Below are positions 1 to 8,727 of a stretch of DNA of 34,354 nucleotides, in pieces (within the stretch, counting starts at the first letter, position 1; each line of letters begins with the position of its first letter). The notes under the pieces are model-generated. The model ran no database searches and had not been told where the DNA came from. It was given only the letters and a program-made list of their open reading frames with translations. Position numbers and translations under genes: made by a program. Source of the stretch: an uncultured Propionibacteriaceae bacterium. GTDB lineage: Bacteria; Actinomycetota; Actinomycetes; Propionibacteriales; Propionibacteriaceae. Location: positions 1-34,354 of the forward strand of contig CAKZHP010000069.1 of assembly GCA_936924635.1 (NCBI GenBank), written 5' to 3'.

Positions 1-1398
1 GCCTCGCGCCTCGGCCCCTCGCGCCGGACGCGCGAGAACGGCCCTGCCGAGCCGGAGACCAAGACCACGGCGCCGACCACCGAGACCGACCCGGCCAGCA
101 GCAGCCGGTTGGAGCGGGCGAAGCCCAGGACGGCCGGCGTGCCCCGTTGGGCCCTCGTCGCCGGGATCCTGACGCTGGTGCTGGCCCTCCTCCTCGGTGG
201 GCTGCTGTGGTCACGCGGCGCCGACAAGCCAGCATCCAGCCCGACCCCGACCCCGGGCACACCGACCCCGTCCCCTGTCGCCGTGCTCACCGCCGCCGAC
301 CTGGCCACGCCAGCCGACCTGGCCCCGGCCGGTGCTGGCTGGGCGGAGACCAAGACCGACGAGACGCTGTCGCCCGAGGCGCCGCAGCCGTTCTGCCTCA
401 CCGCCAACCGGCAGCCCCCCACGGCGGCGACCGCCCTGCAGCGGGAGCTGACCAGCAGCGACGCGAAGGTGACCCACCGAGCCGAGGCCTTCGCCTCGGT
501 CGCCGACGCCACCCAGGTGATGACCGCGCGTGAGGAGCAGCTCGGCGCGTGCTCCCGCGTGCCCGCCTACCTCTCGCACGGGGCGAGCGTCAGCGGTCTG
601 GCCGACCGGGCCACGGCCGTCACGGCCGTCGTCCAGGACGCCACCCCCGTCTACCACACCGTGCTCGTGGCGCGGACCGGCACCGTGGTGAACGTCTTCG
701 ACTTCAACAAGACCGGCGCGGCGATCACGTACGACCAGGCCGTCGCGTCCGTCGCCGCCATCCTGACCCGCGAGTGCCCCCGCTCGGGCGGGGCCTGCCC
801 CACGACCCCCCAGGTCACGGTCGGCCCGCCGCCCCCGGGAGGGATCGCCGGCTGGTTGACCGTGTCCGACCTGCCGCGCATCAAGCCGGGCGTCGGCCGC
901 TGGGCACCGCGCGAGCCCTCGACCAAGATCGACGTCGTGCAGACCCGCTGCGAGAACCTGCAGCTGGAGACGGTCGCCGGGCCCACCGCCCGCAAGCAGC
1001 GCACGTACCTGCTGCAGGACGATCCCCAGGTGCCGCAGAACTTCGGCGTCGACGAGGTCGTGCTCGACTTCCCGTCGCCCGAGACCGCCCTCGCGTTCCA
1101 GGGCCAGCTGCTGCAGAACATCAACAGCTGCCCGACCCGCGCCCCTGAGGCCAAGCTGGGCAACAACGGCCCGATCGACGGGGTCAGCGCCAACGGGCAG
1201 AAGATCACGGGGTTCTGGCGCACGGTCCAGCACCCCACGAGCGCCACGGACGTGGTCACGTTCCGCGTCGCCGTCGTCGCCGTGGGCGCGAAGGTCGTCT
1301 ACCTGTACGGCACCCCGAGCAGCACGTTCGACTTCAAGGACGAGGCCTGGCGCGACGTCGCCGTACGGGCCGGGCAGCGCGTCACCCAGGCCTCCTGA
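1..1398 (+). CDS. Membrane-anchored protein with two extracellular sensor-like modules (5' end outside window)
   Basis: The frame is open from base 1 with no ATG or GTG before the membrane segment. Only a TTG at 109 without a ribosome site could start it, so the gene probably begins upstream. Numbered from that TTG, it has a basic Pro/Thr-rich cytoplasmic part, one transmembrane helix (about residues 14-34), a Pro/Thr/Ser linker, and two modules of about 165-185 residues (about 60-225 and 240-425). Each module has a hydrophobic beta-rich pattern and spaced cysteines (for example FCL, GACS and RECP in the first, TRCEN and NSCP in the second), which suggests disulfides outside the cell. The shape recalls the extracellular sensor domains of actinobacterial PknH-like proteins, but I cannot confirm that family. 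No kinase part is visible in the window. Function unknown. Confidence 0.7.
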   Translation, partial: ASRLGPSRRTRENGPAEPETKTTAPTTETDPASSSRLERAKPRTAGVPRWALVAGILTLVLALLLGGLLWSRGADKPASSPTPTPGTPTPSPVAVLTAADLATPADLAPAGAGWAETKTDETLSPEAPQPFCLTANRQPPTAATALQRELTSSDAKVTHRAEAFASVADATQVMTAREEQLGACSRVPAYLSHGASVSGLADRATAVTAVVQDATPVYHTVLVARTGTVVNVFDFNKTGAAITYDQAVASVAAILTRECPRSGGACPTTPQVTVGPPPPGGIAGWLTVSDLPRIKPGVGRWAPREPSTKIDVVQTRCENLQLETVAGPTARKQRTYLLQDDPQVPQNFGVDEVVLDFPSPETALAFQGQLLQNINSCPTRAPEAKLGNNGPIDGVSANGQKITGFWRTVQHPTSATDVVTFRVAVVAVGAKVVYLYGTPSSTFDFKDEAWRDVAVRAGQRVTQAS

Positions 1399-1594
1399 GG
1401 CGAGGGCGGGATGCCGCCCCGCTGGAGCCGAGACGGGGTTCGGTCGAGGGGGCACCGCAACAGGAAGAGCCCTGGCCGCGCCTGCCTGGCTGGCACGTCT
1501 GTTCAACGACGGCCTGACGCTGTCGCTGGCCTGACCGCGCTGGGCTGCGGCGCACCAGTCCATCCCGTGCATCCCGGCTCCCGCCAGACACGAC

Positions 1595-1627
1595 GATGCC
1601 CCAGGCCCGCGAGGGCCTGGGGGCATC
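1595..1627. terminator. Bidirectional hairpin terminator between the first gene and sucD
   Basis: Fourteen-base arms (GATGCCCCAGGCCC and its complement with one extra G) enclose a four-base loop. It lies about 20 bases beyond the sucD stop and about 200 beyond the plus-strand gene, which is where a shared terminator of converging genes is expected. There is no long T tract. The rest of 1399-1646 shows nothing recognisable. Confidence 0.7.
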
Positions 1628-1646
1628 AGAGTCGGTCGCGGCCGCC

Positions 1647-2537
1647 TCAGGCGGTGAGACCGCGCATGATCTCGGCCATCAACGAGGCCGTCTCGCTCGG
1701 CGTGGTGCCGACCTGAACGCCCACCGCCTCGAGAGCGGCCTTCTTGGCGGCGGCGGTGCCGGCCGAGCCGGACACGATCGCACCCGCGTGACCCATGGTC
1801 TTGCCCTCGGGGGCGGTGAACCCGGCCACATAGCCGACGACCGGCTTGGTCACGTTCGACTTGATGAACTCGGCGGCCCGCTCCTCCGCGTCGCCCCCGA
1901 TCTCTCCGATCATGACGATCGCCTTGGTCTCCGGGTCGGCCTCGAACGCCTCCAGGCAGTCGATGTGCGTGGTGCCGATGATCGGGTCGCCACCGATGCC
2001 GACGGCGGTGGAGAAGCCGAACTCCCGCAGCTCGTACATCATCTGGTAGGTCAGCGTGCCCGACTTCGACACCAGGCCGATGGGGCCCTGGCCGGCGATG
2101 TTGGCCGGGATGATGCCGGCGTTCGACCGCCCTGGCGAGATCACGCCGGGGCAGTTCGGGCCCACCAGGCGCGTCTTGCCGGAGGCACGCACCGCTGAGA
2201 AGAACTCGGCGCTGTCGCGCACCGGGATGCCCTCGGTGATGCACACGACCAGGCCGATCTCGGCCTCCACGGCCTCCATCACGGCGGCCTTGGCGAAGGG
2301 CGGCGGCACGAACACCACGCTGACGTCGGCGCCCGTGGCCTCCTTGGCCTCGCCGACGGTGTTGAAGACGGGGACGGACGCCCCCTCGAAGTCGAGCGAC
2401 TGACCGCCCTTCTTGGGGGTCACGCCGCCGACGATGCTGCTGCCGGAGGCGATCATGCGCTGTGTGTGCTTGCGCCCCTCGCTCCCGGTCATGCCCTGGA
2501 CGATGATCTTCGACGTGTCGTCGAGGAAGATGGCCAT
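1647..2537 (-). CDS. sucD: Succinyl-CoA synthetase (ADP-forming) alpha subunit
   Basis: Alpha subunit of the TCA-cycle enzyme that converts succinyl-CoA, ADP and phosphate to succinate, CoA and ATP. The 296-residue protein has the family's usual length. It has the N-terminal CoA-binding Rossmann domain (GMTGSEG near residues 16-21) and the phosphohistidine loop TMGHAGAIVSGSAGTA, with the catalytic His at about residue 250. The start is ATG, preceded by GGGAGCA. It lies 15 bases after the sucC stop, so the two subunits are co-transcribed, sucC first. The identification is secure. Confidence 0.97.
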   Translation of the reverse strand: MAIFLDDTSKIIVQGMTGSEGRKHTQRMIASGSSIVGGVTPKKGGQSLDFEGASVPVFNTVGEAKEATGADVSVVFVPPPFAKAAVMEAVEAEIGLVVCITEGIPVRDSAEFFSAVRASGKTRLVGPNCPGVISPGRSNAGIIPANIAGQGPIGLVSKSGTLTYQMMYELREFGFSTAVGIGGDPIIGTTHIDCLEAFEADPETKAIVMIGEIGGDAEERAAEFIKSNVTKPVVGYVAGFTAPEGKTMGHAGAIVSGSAGTAAAKKAALEAVGVQVGTTPSETASLMAEIMRGLTA

Positions 2538-2552
2538 CGGTGTCTGCTCCCT

Positions 2553-3725
2553 TTACTCGGCCGAAGCCAGCTCGGCGGCCCGGCGGGCCGCGTCGTCCAT
2601 GGTCTCGACGACGGTGATCAGCGGGTGGTTGGCGTCAGCGAGGATCTGGCGCCCCTCCTCCACGGCGTTGCCGTCGAGGCGTACGACGATCTGGCGGGTC
2701 GCCCGGTCGCCGAGGATGCCCAGGGCCTGGACGATGCCGCGAGCGACCTCGCTGCAGGCGGTGATGCCCCCGAAGACGTTCACGAACACCACGCGGACCT
2801 GCGGGTCGGACAGGATGATGTCGAGGCCGTCGGCCATGACCTGCGCCGACGCGCCGCCGCCGATGTCGAGGAAGTTGGCCGGCTTCGGCTGCCCCGGCAC
2901 GTTGCGGCCCGCGAGCTCGACGACGTCGAGCGTGCTCATCACGAGACCCGCACCGTTGCCGATGATCCCCACGCTGCCGTCGAGCTTGACGTAGTTGAGG
3001 TCCTTCTCCTTGGCCCGCTGCTCCAGCGGGTCTGCCGCGGCGACGTCGGCCAGGTCGGCGTGACCGGGGTGACGGAAGCCGGCGTTCTCGTCGAGCGTCA
3101 CCTTGCCGTCGAGGGCGACGATGTCGCCGGCGCCAGTCTTCACGAGCGGGTTCACCTCGACCAGCGTCGCGTCCTCGTCGCGGTAGACCCCGCCGAGGGT
3201 GACGAGCACCTTGGCGATCTTGTCCTTGTCCTCGTCGGCGAACCCGGCCTGGTCGACGATCTCGCGAGCAGCCTTCTCGTCCAGCCCGGTGGCGGGGTCG
3301 ATCGGGTAGCGCACCAGGGCATCAGGCCGCTCCTCGGCCAGCGTCTCGATGTCCATGCCGCCCTCCTTGGAGCACAGCACGAGGTACTGACGCTCGGCGC
3401 GGTCCAGGAGGATCGAGAAGTAGTACTCCTCGGCGATGTCGGCGCCCTCGGCGATCATCACCTTGTGCACGGTGTGGCCCTTGATGTCCATCCCGAGGAT
3501 GTCCTTGGCCCGATCCACAGCCTCCTGCGGAGACTTCGCGATCTTCACGCCGCCGGCCTTGCCGCGGCCGCCGGTCTTCACCTGAGCTTTGACGACCACG
3601 ACAGGCGTGCCCAGCTCCTGGGCGATCACTCCTGCCTGGTCGGGCTCGGTGGCGACCTGCCCGCGCAGCACGGGGACGCCGTGCTCTTCGAACATGTCGC
3701 GTGCCTGGTACTCGTACAGGTCCAC
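2553..3725 (-). CDS. sucC: Succinyl-CoA synthetase (ADP-forming) beta subunit
   Basis: Beta subunit of succinyl-CoA synthetase, carrying the ATP-grasp fold that binds nucleotide and the succinate site. The protein is 390 residues, as usual. It begins DLYEYQARDMF after a GTG start. The lysine/glycine-rich nucleotide loop (KAQVKTGGRGKAGGV) lies at about residues 46-60, and the conserved VNVFGGITAC stretch is in the C-terminal half. The frame remains open 36 codons further upstream. I chose the GTG at 3725 because GGGAGGA lies six bases before it and homologues start here. It is first in the operon with sucD and divergent from the M23 peptidase gene. Confidence 0.96.
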   Translation of the reverse strand: MDLYEYQARDMFEEHGVPVLRGQVATEPDQAGVIAQELGTPVVVVKAQVKTGGRGKAGGVKIAKSPQEAVDRAKDILGMDIKGHTVHKVMIAEGADIAEEYYFSILLDRAERQYLVLCSKEGGMDIETLAEERPDALVRYPIDPATGLDEKAAREIVDQAGFADEDKDKIAKVLVTLGGVYRDEDATLVEVNPLVKTGAGDIVALDGKVTLDENAGFRHPGHADLADVAAADPLEQRAKEKDLNYVKLDGSVGIIGNGAGLVMSTLDVVELAGRNVPGQPKPANFLDIGGGASAQVMADGLDIILSDPQVRVVFVNVFGGITACSEVARGIVQALGILGDRATRQIVVRLDGNAVEEGRQILADANHPLITVVETMDDAARRAAELASAE

Positions 3726-3768
3726 TACGTTCCTCCCAGCTGTCGCCGCATCGCTTGCTGTCGGGCCG

Positions 3769-3774
3769 AGCCTA
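3769..3774 (-). promoter_or_regulatory. Probable -10 element of sucCD
   Basis: TAGGCT on the minus strand fits the actinobacterial TAnnnT -10 element. It would give a leader of about 37 bases ending in the strong ribosome site GGGAGGA before the sucC GTG. No good -35 box is visible. Confidence 0.45.
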
Positions 3775-3871
3775 GTGGACCTGGCGAGGCGCGGAGAAAC
3801 CCCGTAGACAAGGGGCCCTCGGGGTGAGAACACCCAAGAACCTGAACGAGATGAGCGAATCCTGAGAAGTT

Positions 3872-3900
3872 TTGCCCAAGTCTGAGAGCGGTGTTAGTGT
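3872..3900 (+). promoter_or_regulatory. Promoter of the M23 peptidase gene
   Basis: TTGCCC (3872-3877), a 17-base spacer and TAGTGT (3895-3900) form a good housekeeping-type promoter. It predicts a leader of about 70 bases that ends in GGGAG just before the start codon. Confidence 0.6.
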
Positions 3901-3977
3901 CCTCTCACGCCAGAACACAGGGACGCCTCGGGCTTCCTACCCTGGCACGAGTCCACAGTCGTCGGGTTTGGGAGTAG

Positions 3978-5114
3978 ATGGTGTCGTTCGCACCGGGTCG
4001 TCGGGGGCCTGCCCGCAGGGCAGTCGACGACGACGCAGTCCTCGCCGAGCTCGATCTTCTCGACGTCGACGACGACCGGATCTCCGTCTCCGCCCTGGTG
4101 AAGCAGGCCGTGAGCGCCGTGATGGTGTCGGCGCTAGGCATCGTGGTCGTGGGCGGCGTCAGCGCCGCCTCGGCCCCCTACTCCACCGCCGTGTCCCGTG
4201 ACACCACCTCGGTGGTCGGGGCCGCGGACACCTCCCGGGCCCAGCCGACCGCTCCCGCCCCCGTCGAGCAGCCGGGCACCGCGCCCGTGACGACCCCCGA
4301 GGAGCAGAACGCCGACCTCAGCACGAGCGCGATCGCCTCGGAGCTCAAGAAGGTCGAGTCGGTGCAGCAGGGCTCCGTCCGCGACGCCTCCCTCAAGAAC
4401 CTGGGCGAGCAGGTCTCCCGCGGCATCAACGAGTCCGCCGGCGACTCCCGTGTCGAGGCCCTCAAGGGCACCAGCAACGCCATCACCGGCGAGGAGCAGC
4501 GCCGCGCCGCCGAGGCGGCCCGCCTCGAGGCCGAGCGCATCGCCGCCGAGAAGGCAGCCGAGGAGGCGGCCAAGAAGACCGGCACCCTCGTCACGCAGCC
4601 CGGCAAGAAGGGCACCACCTCCTCCTCGTCCACCACCACCACGACGGTCGATCCGAAGGTGAAGGCGGCCCTCGCTTCGGCCGCCGCCTCCAGCGGTGGC
4701 TGGGTGACCCCGATGGCTCCGGGCGCCTACATCCGGGGAGCGGGCTGGGGTGCCGTCGGCTCCTGGGCGCGCTACCACACGGGTCAGGACCTGTCGGCCG
4801 CGTACGGCACGCCGATCCGTGCGGTCGGGTCGGGCGTCGTGCTGGGCTCCGACGGTGGCGGCTGGGCCGGCATCAACGTCGTCATCAAGCACGCCGACGG
4901 CGGTCAGACGCTCTACGCGCACATGTCCTCGAAGACCGTGCAGCCGGGCTCCGTCGTCCAGGCCGGCCAGATCATCGGCTTCGTCGGTCTCACCGGGCGC
5001 ACCTTCGGCCCGCACCTCCACTTTGAGTACTACCCGCCGAGCGCACGCCCCGGTGATGTGTACTCGTCGTCCGACCCGGCCGTCTACATGCTGCGCCACG
5101 GCGTGCGCCTCTGA
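3978..5114 (+). CDS. M23-family zinc metalloendopeptidase (cell-wall hydrolase)
   Basis: Predicted membrane-anchored, secreted peptidoglycan endopeptidase of the LytM/M23 family. The 378 residues comprise an acidic cytoplasmic N-terminus, one membrane segment or signal anchor (about 42-66), a Pro/Thr linker, an alpha-helical Ala/Glu/Lys-rich region (about 120-200, probable coiled coil), a Ser/Thr tract, and the C-terminal M23 domain (about 243-365). All zinc and catalytic positions are visible: H267 and D271 in YHTGQD, H315 in YAHMS, and H346-x-H348 in GPHLHFE. It should therefore be active, unlike the degenerate EnvC/NlpD type. ATG at 3978 lies only three bases from GGGAG. A GTG at 3981 would have better spacing, so the start is uncertain by one codon. 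It is convergent with pcrA. Confidence 0.9.
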   Translation: MVSFAPGRRGPARRAVDDDAVLAELDLLDVDDDRISVSALVKQAVSAVMVSALGIVVVGGVSAASAPYSTAVSRDTTSVVGAADTSRAQPTAPAPVEQPGTAPVTTPEEQNADLSTSAIASELKKVESVQQGSVRDASLKNLGEQVSRGINESAGDSRVEALKGTSNAITGEEQRRAAEAARLEAERIAAEKAAEEAAKKTGTLVTQPGKKGTTSSSSTTTTTVDPKVKAALASAAASSGGWVTPMAPGAYIRGAGWGAVGSWARYHTGQDLSAAYGTPIRAVGSGVVLGSDGGGWAGINVVIKHADGGQTLYAHMSSKTVQPGSVVQAGQIIGFVGLTGRTFGPHLHFEYYPPSARPGDVYSSSDPAVYMLRHGVRL

Positions 5115-5131
5115 CCTGAGACCACCCGCTC

Positions 5132-5171
5132 GAGGCCGCCGCCCGTGTCCCACGACGCGGGCGGCGGCCTC
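5132..5171. terminator. Perfect 14-bp hairpin between the M23 gene and pcrA
   Basis: GAGGCCGCCGCCCG and its exact complement are separated by a 12-base loop and followed on the plus strand by a short T run (CTTTT). The distal arm overlaps the pcrA stop codon at 5170-5172. The hairpin therefore ends the plus-strand transcript and lies at the very end of the minus-strand gene. Confidence 0.8.
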
Positions 5172-7587
5172 AGAGCTTTTCGAGCGGGGCCACCTTCAGC
5201 GCCAGGCGCTTCACACCCGCCGAGCCGAAGTCGACGTCCGCCTTGGCCGAGTCGCCAGCACCGCTCAGCGCGACGACGGTGCCGAGCCCGAAGGCGGTGT
5301 GCAGCACCCGGTCGCCCGGCTCCAACGACAGCGCCGGCCGGGGCTTGCGCGTGGTCCCGAAGCTGACCGCAGGCCGCGCGGCAGCATCGGCCGACCGCGT
5401 CCCGTACGTGTTGTAGCTCTGCCAGGCGCCCGCTGGCTGTGCTAGGCGGCGCCAGTCCATGAGCTGCGCCGGCACCTCCTCGAGGAATCGTGAGGGCGGG
5501 TTGTGCCGTGGGCTGCCGAACGCGATCCGCACCTCCGAGCGGCTGAGGTAGAGCCGCTTGCGGGCACGGGTGATCCCCACGTACGCCAGCCGACGCTCCT
5601 CCTGCAGCTCGTCGAGGTTGTCGCGCGCCCGCTCGTGCGGGAAGACACCGTCCTCCAGCCCGGTGAGGAAAACAGTGTCGAACTCCAGGCCCTTCGCGGT
5701 GTGCAGCGTCATCAGCGTCACCACGCCCTGCCCGCCGTCGGCGTCAGGGATCTGGTCCGAGTCGGCGACCAGCGCGATGCGCTCCAGGAACGCAGGCAGC
5801 GAGTCGTCCGGCTCCGGGGCACCGAGCAGACTCTCCTCGTCGCCGTCGGTGATGTCGACGGCGTTGGCCGAGGCGACGAACTCCGCGGCCACGTTGACCA
5901 GCTCGGAGAGGTTCTCGACCCGGGTCTCGTCCTGCGGGTCGGTCGAGGAGGTGAGAGCGTCGAGGTAGCCCGACTCGGTGAGGATGCTCGTCAGCACCTG
6001 GTCGGCCGGCACGTCGGCCACCACCATGTGCCGGTGCCGCTCCAGCAGCGCCGCGAAGTCGGTGAGCTGCCGCGCTCCCCTGCTGGCCAGGCCCTTGACC
6101 TCGTCCAGCCGGTTCAGCGCCTCACCGAACGGGATCCGCTGCGACGCCGCGAACTGCTCCACGGCGGCCTCGGAGGTGTCCCCGATCCCCCGCTTCGGCT
6201 CGTTGAGGATCCGCCGCACCGAGACGTCGTCGGCCGGGTTCGCGATGGCCCTCAGGTACGCGATCGCGTCGCGGATCTCCTTGCGCTCGTAGAAGCGCAC
6301 GCCGCCGACCACCTTGTACGGCAGCCCGAGCCGGATGAACACCTCCTCGAACGACCGTGACTGCGCGTTCGTGCGGTAGAAGACAGCCACGTGGCCGTAC
6401 GTGGTCTCACCGGCATCGGAGAGCTTGTCGATCTCGGTGGCCACGAACTGCGCCTCGTCGTGGTCGGTGTCGGCGACGTACCCGGTGATCAGCGCCCCGT
6501 CGCCCTGGTCGGTCCACAGCCGCTTGTCGGGCCGCTTGGGGTTGCGCGAGATCACGGCGTTGGCCGCGGTCAGCACGTTCTGGGTGGAGCGGTAGTTCTG
6601 CTCCAGCTTGATGGTGCGGGCGCCCGGGAAGTCGCTCTCGAAGTCGAGGATGTTGCGGATGGTCGCGCCCCGGAACGCGTAGATCGACTGGTCGGAGTCA
6701 CCGACCACCATCAGCTCCGGCGGCTCGATCGCCGGGGCGTCGCCGCCGGGCTCCTGCTCGGCGCAGAGCTCGCGGATCAGCACGTACTGGGCGTGGTTGG
6801 TGTCCTGGTACTCGTCGACGAGCACGTGCCTGAACCGGCGCCGGTACGCCTCCCGTACCGCAGGGAACGCCTGCAGCAGGTGCACGGTGGTCATGATGAT
6901 GTCGTCGAAGTCAAGGGCGTCGGCGGCGACGAGCCGACGCTGGTACTCCGCGTACGCCCTGGCGTACACCTCCTGCATCGGGCCCGACGCCTCGCGCACG
7001 GCCGTCTCGTGGTCGACCAGCTCGTTCTTGCGCGCCGAGACCCAGCTCATCAGCGACCGGACGGGGAATCGCTTCGGATCGATGTCCTGGTCACGGGCGA
7101 CGAGCCCCATCAGCCGCTTGGCGTCGGTGTCGTCGTAGATCGAGAACGCCCGCTTCATGCCGAAGTTGCCGATCTCGGCGCGCAGGATGCGCACGCACGC
7201 GGAGTGGAACGTCGAGACCCACATCAGCCGCGCCCGGTTGCCGACCAGCTCCTCGACCCGGTGCCGCATCTCGGAGGCAGCCTTGTTCGTGAAGGTGATG
7301 GCGAGGATCGACCCCGGGTGGGCGTCGCGCTCGGCCACCAGGTACGCGATCCGCCGGGTCAGCACCCGCGTCTTGCCCGAGCCGGCGCCGGCCACCACGA
7401 GAACCGGGCCGCCGGCGTGCAGGACGGCCTCGCGCTGGGGGCCGTTGAGCCCTTCCAGCAGCTGGTCGGCACCCACCTCGGGCCGAGACCGGCGCGGCTG
7501 GGGCGCCGGGGGCTCGGTAGCAGCCTGCGGAGCCGGCTCCGCGGCCGGCTCGACGCTGAAGAGGTCAGGAAAGAGGCTGTCGGTCAT
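5170..7587 (-). CDS. pcrA: ATP-dependent 3'-5' DNA helicase, UvrD/PcrA type
   Basis: Superfamily 1A helicase of replication and excision repair. The 805 residues show a disordered Pro/Ala-rich N-terminus (about 1-45), Walker A AGAGSGKT (66-73), motif Ia ITFTNKAA, motif II DEYQDT (258-263), YRSTQN, LHTAKGLEFD, and motif VI YVGITRARKRLYL. A C-terminal Tudor-like segment (about 752-805, PGDRVLHTAFGLGTV) matches the part that contacts RNA polymerase in PcrA. Length and motif set match actinobacterial UvrD1/PcrA. The ATG follows a TAGAGT hexamer by nine bases with no ribosome site, so the mRNA probably has almost no leader. It is divergent from glsB and convergent with the M23 gene. Confidence 0.96.
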   Translation of the reverse strand: MTDSLFPDLFSVEPAAEPAPQAATEPPAPQPRRSRPEVGADQLLEGLNGPQREAVLHAGGPVLVVAGAGSGKTRVLTRRIAYLVAERDAHPGSILAITFTNKAASEMRHRVEELVGNRARLMWVSTFHSACVRILRAEIGNFGMKRAFSIYDDTDAKRLMGLVARDQDIDPKRFPVRSLMSWVSARKNELVDHETAVREASGPMQEVYARAYAEYQRRLVAADALDFDDIIMTTVHLLQAFPAVREAYRRRFRHVLVDEYQDTNHAQYVLIRELCAEQEPGGDAPAIEPPELMVVGDSDQSIYAFRGATIRNILDFESDFPGARTIKLEQNYRSTQNVLTAANAVISRNPKRPDKRLWTDQGDGALITGYVADTDHDEAQFVATEIDKLSDAGETTYGHVAVFYRTNAQSRSFEEVFIRLGLPYKVVGGVRFYERKEIRDAIAYLRAIANPADDVSVRRILNEPKRGIGDTSEAAVEQFAASQRIPFGEALNRLDEVKGLASRGARQLTDFAALLERHRHMVVADVPADQVLTSILTESGYLDALTSSTDPQDETRVENLSELVNVAAEFVASANAVDITDGDEESLLGAPEPDDSLPAFLERIALVADSDQIPDADGGQGVVTLMTLHTAKGLEFDTVFLTGLEDGVFPHERARDNLDELQEERRLAYVGITRARKRLYLSRSEVRIAFGSPRHNPPSRFLEEVPAQLMDWRRLAQPAGAWQSYNTYGTRSADAAARPAVSFGTTRKPRPALSLEPGDRVLHTAFGLGTVVALSGAGDSAKADVDFGSAGVKRLALKVAPLEKL

Positions 7588-7596
7588 CGCATCCTC

Positions 7597-7602
7597 ACTC
7601 TA
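7597..7602 (-). promoter_or_regulatory. -10 element of pcrA (near-leaderless start)
   Basis: TAGAGT on the minus strand ends nine bases before the pcrA ATG, so transcription would begin two or three bases before the start codon. Confidence 0.5.
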
Positions 7603-7689
7603 GGCGTGAAGGACGGATCCACCGCTCCCCACGCCCGAGTGCCCGGTGGCGCAGCCGTGCCAGCCCCCTGCTGGCCGCCGTCGCATCGG

Positions 7690-7719
7690 TTGACCTTCTA
7701 GAGTGCCCCACACTAGAGT
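7690..7719 (+). promoter_or_regulatory. Promoter of the GlsB-like gene, leaderless
   Basis: TTGACC (7690-7695), an 18-base spacer and TAGAGT (7714-7719) form a near-consensus promoter. Exactly seven bases separate TAGAGT from the ATG at 7727, so the first transcribed base should be the A of the start codon. No ribosome site is present, in keeping with this. Confidence 0.65.
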
Positions 7720-7726
7720 GACACCC

Positions 7727-7987
7727 ATGGGTATCTTGGGTTGGATCGTCCTGGGACTGGTTGCCGGCGCTATCGCGAAGGCCATCCTCCCCGGTCGTGC
7801 AGGCGGCGGCTGGCTCGCCACTCTTCTTCTCGGCGTCGTGGGCGCGCTCCTGGGCCGCTTCCTCGGCTCCTCGATCTTCGGCGTCCCGCTGGAGACCTTC
7901 TGGTCGCTCCAGACGTGGCTGCTGGCCATCGGCGGCAGTGTGCTCGCCCTGGCCATCTGGGGCTTCGTGACCCGCGGGCGCGCCTGA
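7727..7987 (+). CDS. GlsB/YeaQ/YmgE-family small membrane protein
   Basis: An 86-residue protein with three predicted membrane helices and the family's glycine-rich pattern: GWIVLGLVAGAIAKAI at the N-terminus, then a GGW-ATLLLGVVGALLGRFLGS block. GlsB, YeaQ and YmgE proteins are linked to general and acid stress in several bacteria, but the biochemical role is unknown. The frame is open eight codons further upstream. I chose ATG 7727 because the promoter places the transcription start there and homologues start MGILGW. It is monocistronic, with a strong terminator after it. Confidence 0.85.
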   Translation: MGILGWIVLGLVAGAIAKAILPGRAGGGWLATLLLGVVGALLGRFLGSSIFGVPLETFWSLQTWLLAIGGSVLALAIWGFVTRGRA

Positions 7988-8008
7988 CGCCTCCGCCTGG
8001 CTTCTACC

Positions 8009-8038
8009 AGCGACGCCGCCCTTCGGGGCGGCGTCGCT
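8009..8038. terminator. Hairpin terminator with TTCG tetraloop
   Basis: AGCGACGCCGCCC and its perfect 13-base complement are closed by TTCG, one of the most stable RNA tetraloops. It lies between the ends of glsB (7987) and the response-regulator gene (8052) and can serve both strands. A weak T-rich stretch (GTTTCGTCT) follows on the plus side. Confidence 0.85.
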
Positions 8039-8051
8039 GTTTCGTCTCCGC

Positions 8052-8717
8052 CTAGACGAGCCGGCGGTCGGTTGCCCAACGCGTGAGCTGGTGGCGGTTC
8101 GACAGCTGCAGCTTGCGCAGCACGCTCGACACGTGGGTCTCCACGGTCTTGATCGAGATGAACAGCTCCCGAGCGATCTCCTTGTACGCATAGCCGCGCG
8201 CGATCAGCCGCAGCACCTCGCGCTCGCGCTGGCTGAGCCGGTCGAGGTCCTCGTCGACGGAGGCCACGTCGATGGCACCCGAGAACGCGTCCAGCACGAA
8301 ACCGGCCAGCCGGGGGCTGAACACCGCATCGCCGTCGGCCACCCTCCTGATCGCATCCACCAGCTCCGTGCCGTTGATCGACTTGGTGACGTAGCCCCGG
8401 GCCCCGGCGCGGATCACGCCGATGACGTCCTCGGCCGCGTCGGACACCGACAGGGCGAGAAACTTCACGTCCTGCTCGGCAGCCTGGGTCTGCTTGATGA
8501 CCTCGGCCCCGCCGCCGCCGGGAAGGTGCACGTCGAGCAGCACCACCTCGGGCCTCGTGGCCGCGATGGCGGCCACCGCGGTGGGCACGTCCGACCCCTC
8601 CCCCACGATGGTGACGAACGGCCCGATCTCGTGCTTCACGCCCGCCCTGAACATGGCGTGGTCGTCGACCACCACCACCCGCGTCTTCCCTGTCCTCTGC
8701 GACGTGCTCTCGGTCAT
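8052..8717 (-). CDS. LuxR/NarL-family two-component response regulator
   Basis: A 221-residue DNA-binding response regulator. The receiver domain (about 12-130) has the acidic pair D18-D19, phospho-acceptor D62 in LLDVHLPGG, and K112 in VTKS. The C-terminal LuxR-type helix-turn-helix (about 158-215) has the typical LSQREREVLRLIARGYAYKEIA and KTVETHVSSVLRKL. The frame is open upstream, but ATG 8717 is supported by GAGGAT just before it. It starts ten bases after the kinase stop, so kinase and regulator are one operon. Partner of the PspC-type kinase, probably in envelope-stress control. Its targets cannot be read from this sequence. Confidence 0.93.
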   Translation of the reverse strand: MTESTSQRTGKTRVVVVDDHAMFRAGVKHEIGPFVTIVGEGSDVPTAVAAIAATRPEVVLLDVHLPGGGGAEVIKQTQAAEQDVKFLALSVSDAAEDVIGVIRAGARGYVTKSINGTELVDAIRRVADGDAVFSPRLAGFVLDAFSGAIDVASVDEDLDRLSQREREVLRLIARGYAYKEIARELFISIKTVETHVSSVLRKLQLSNRHQLTRWATDRRLV

Positions 8718-8727
8718 CGCGCGATCC

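Noticed and set aside
1430..1460. GGGGTTCGGTCGAG, resembling a tRNA T-loop
   Set aside because: No acceptor stem, anticodon arm or CCA-side pairing can be found around it.
211..2244. A long minus-strand open frame across the first gene and sucD
   Set aside because: It lies antisense to the first gene and in a different frame of sucD. It has no domain, and a terminator hairpin lies within it.
3726..3977. Possible riboswitch between sucC and the M23 gene
   Set aside because: The predicted leaders are only about 37 and 70 bases and contain no recognisable aptamer pattern.
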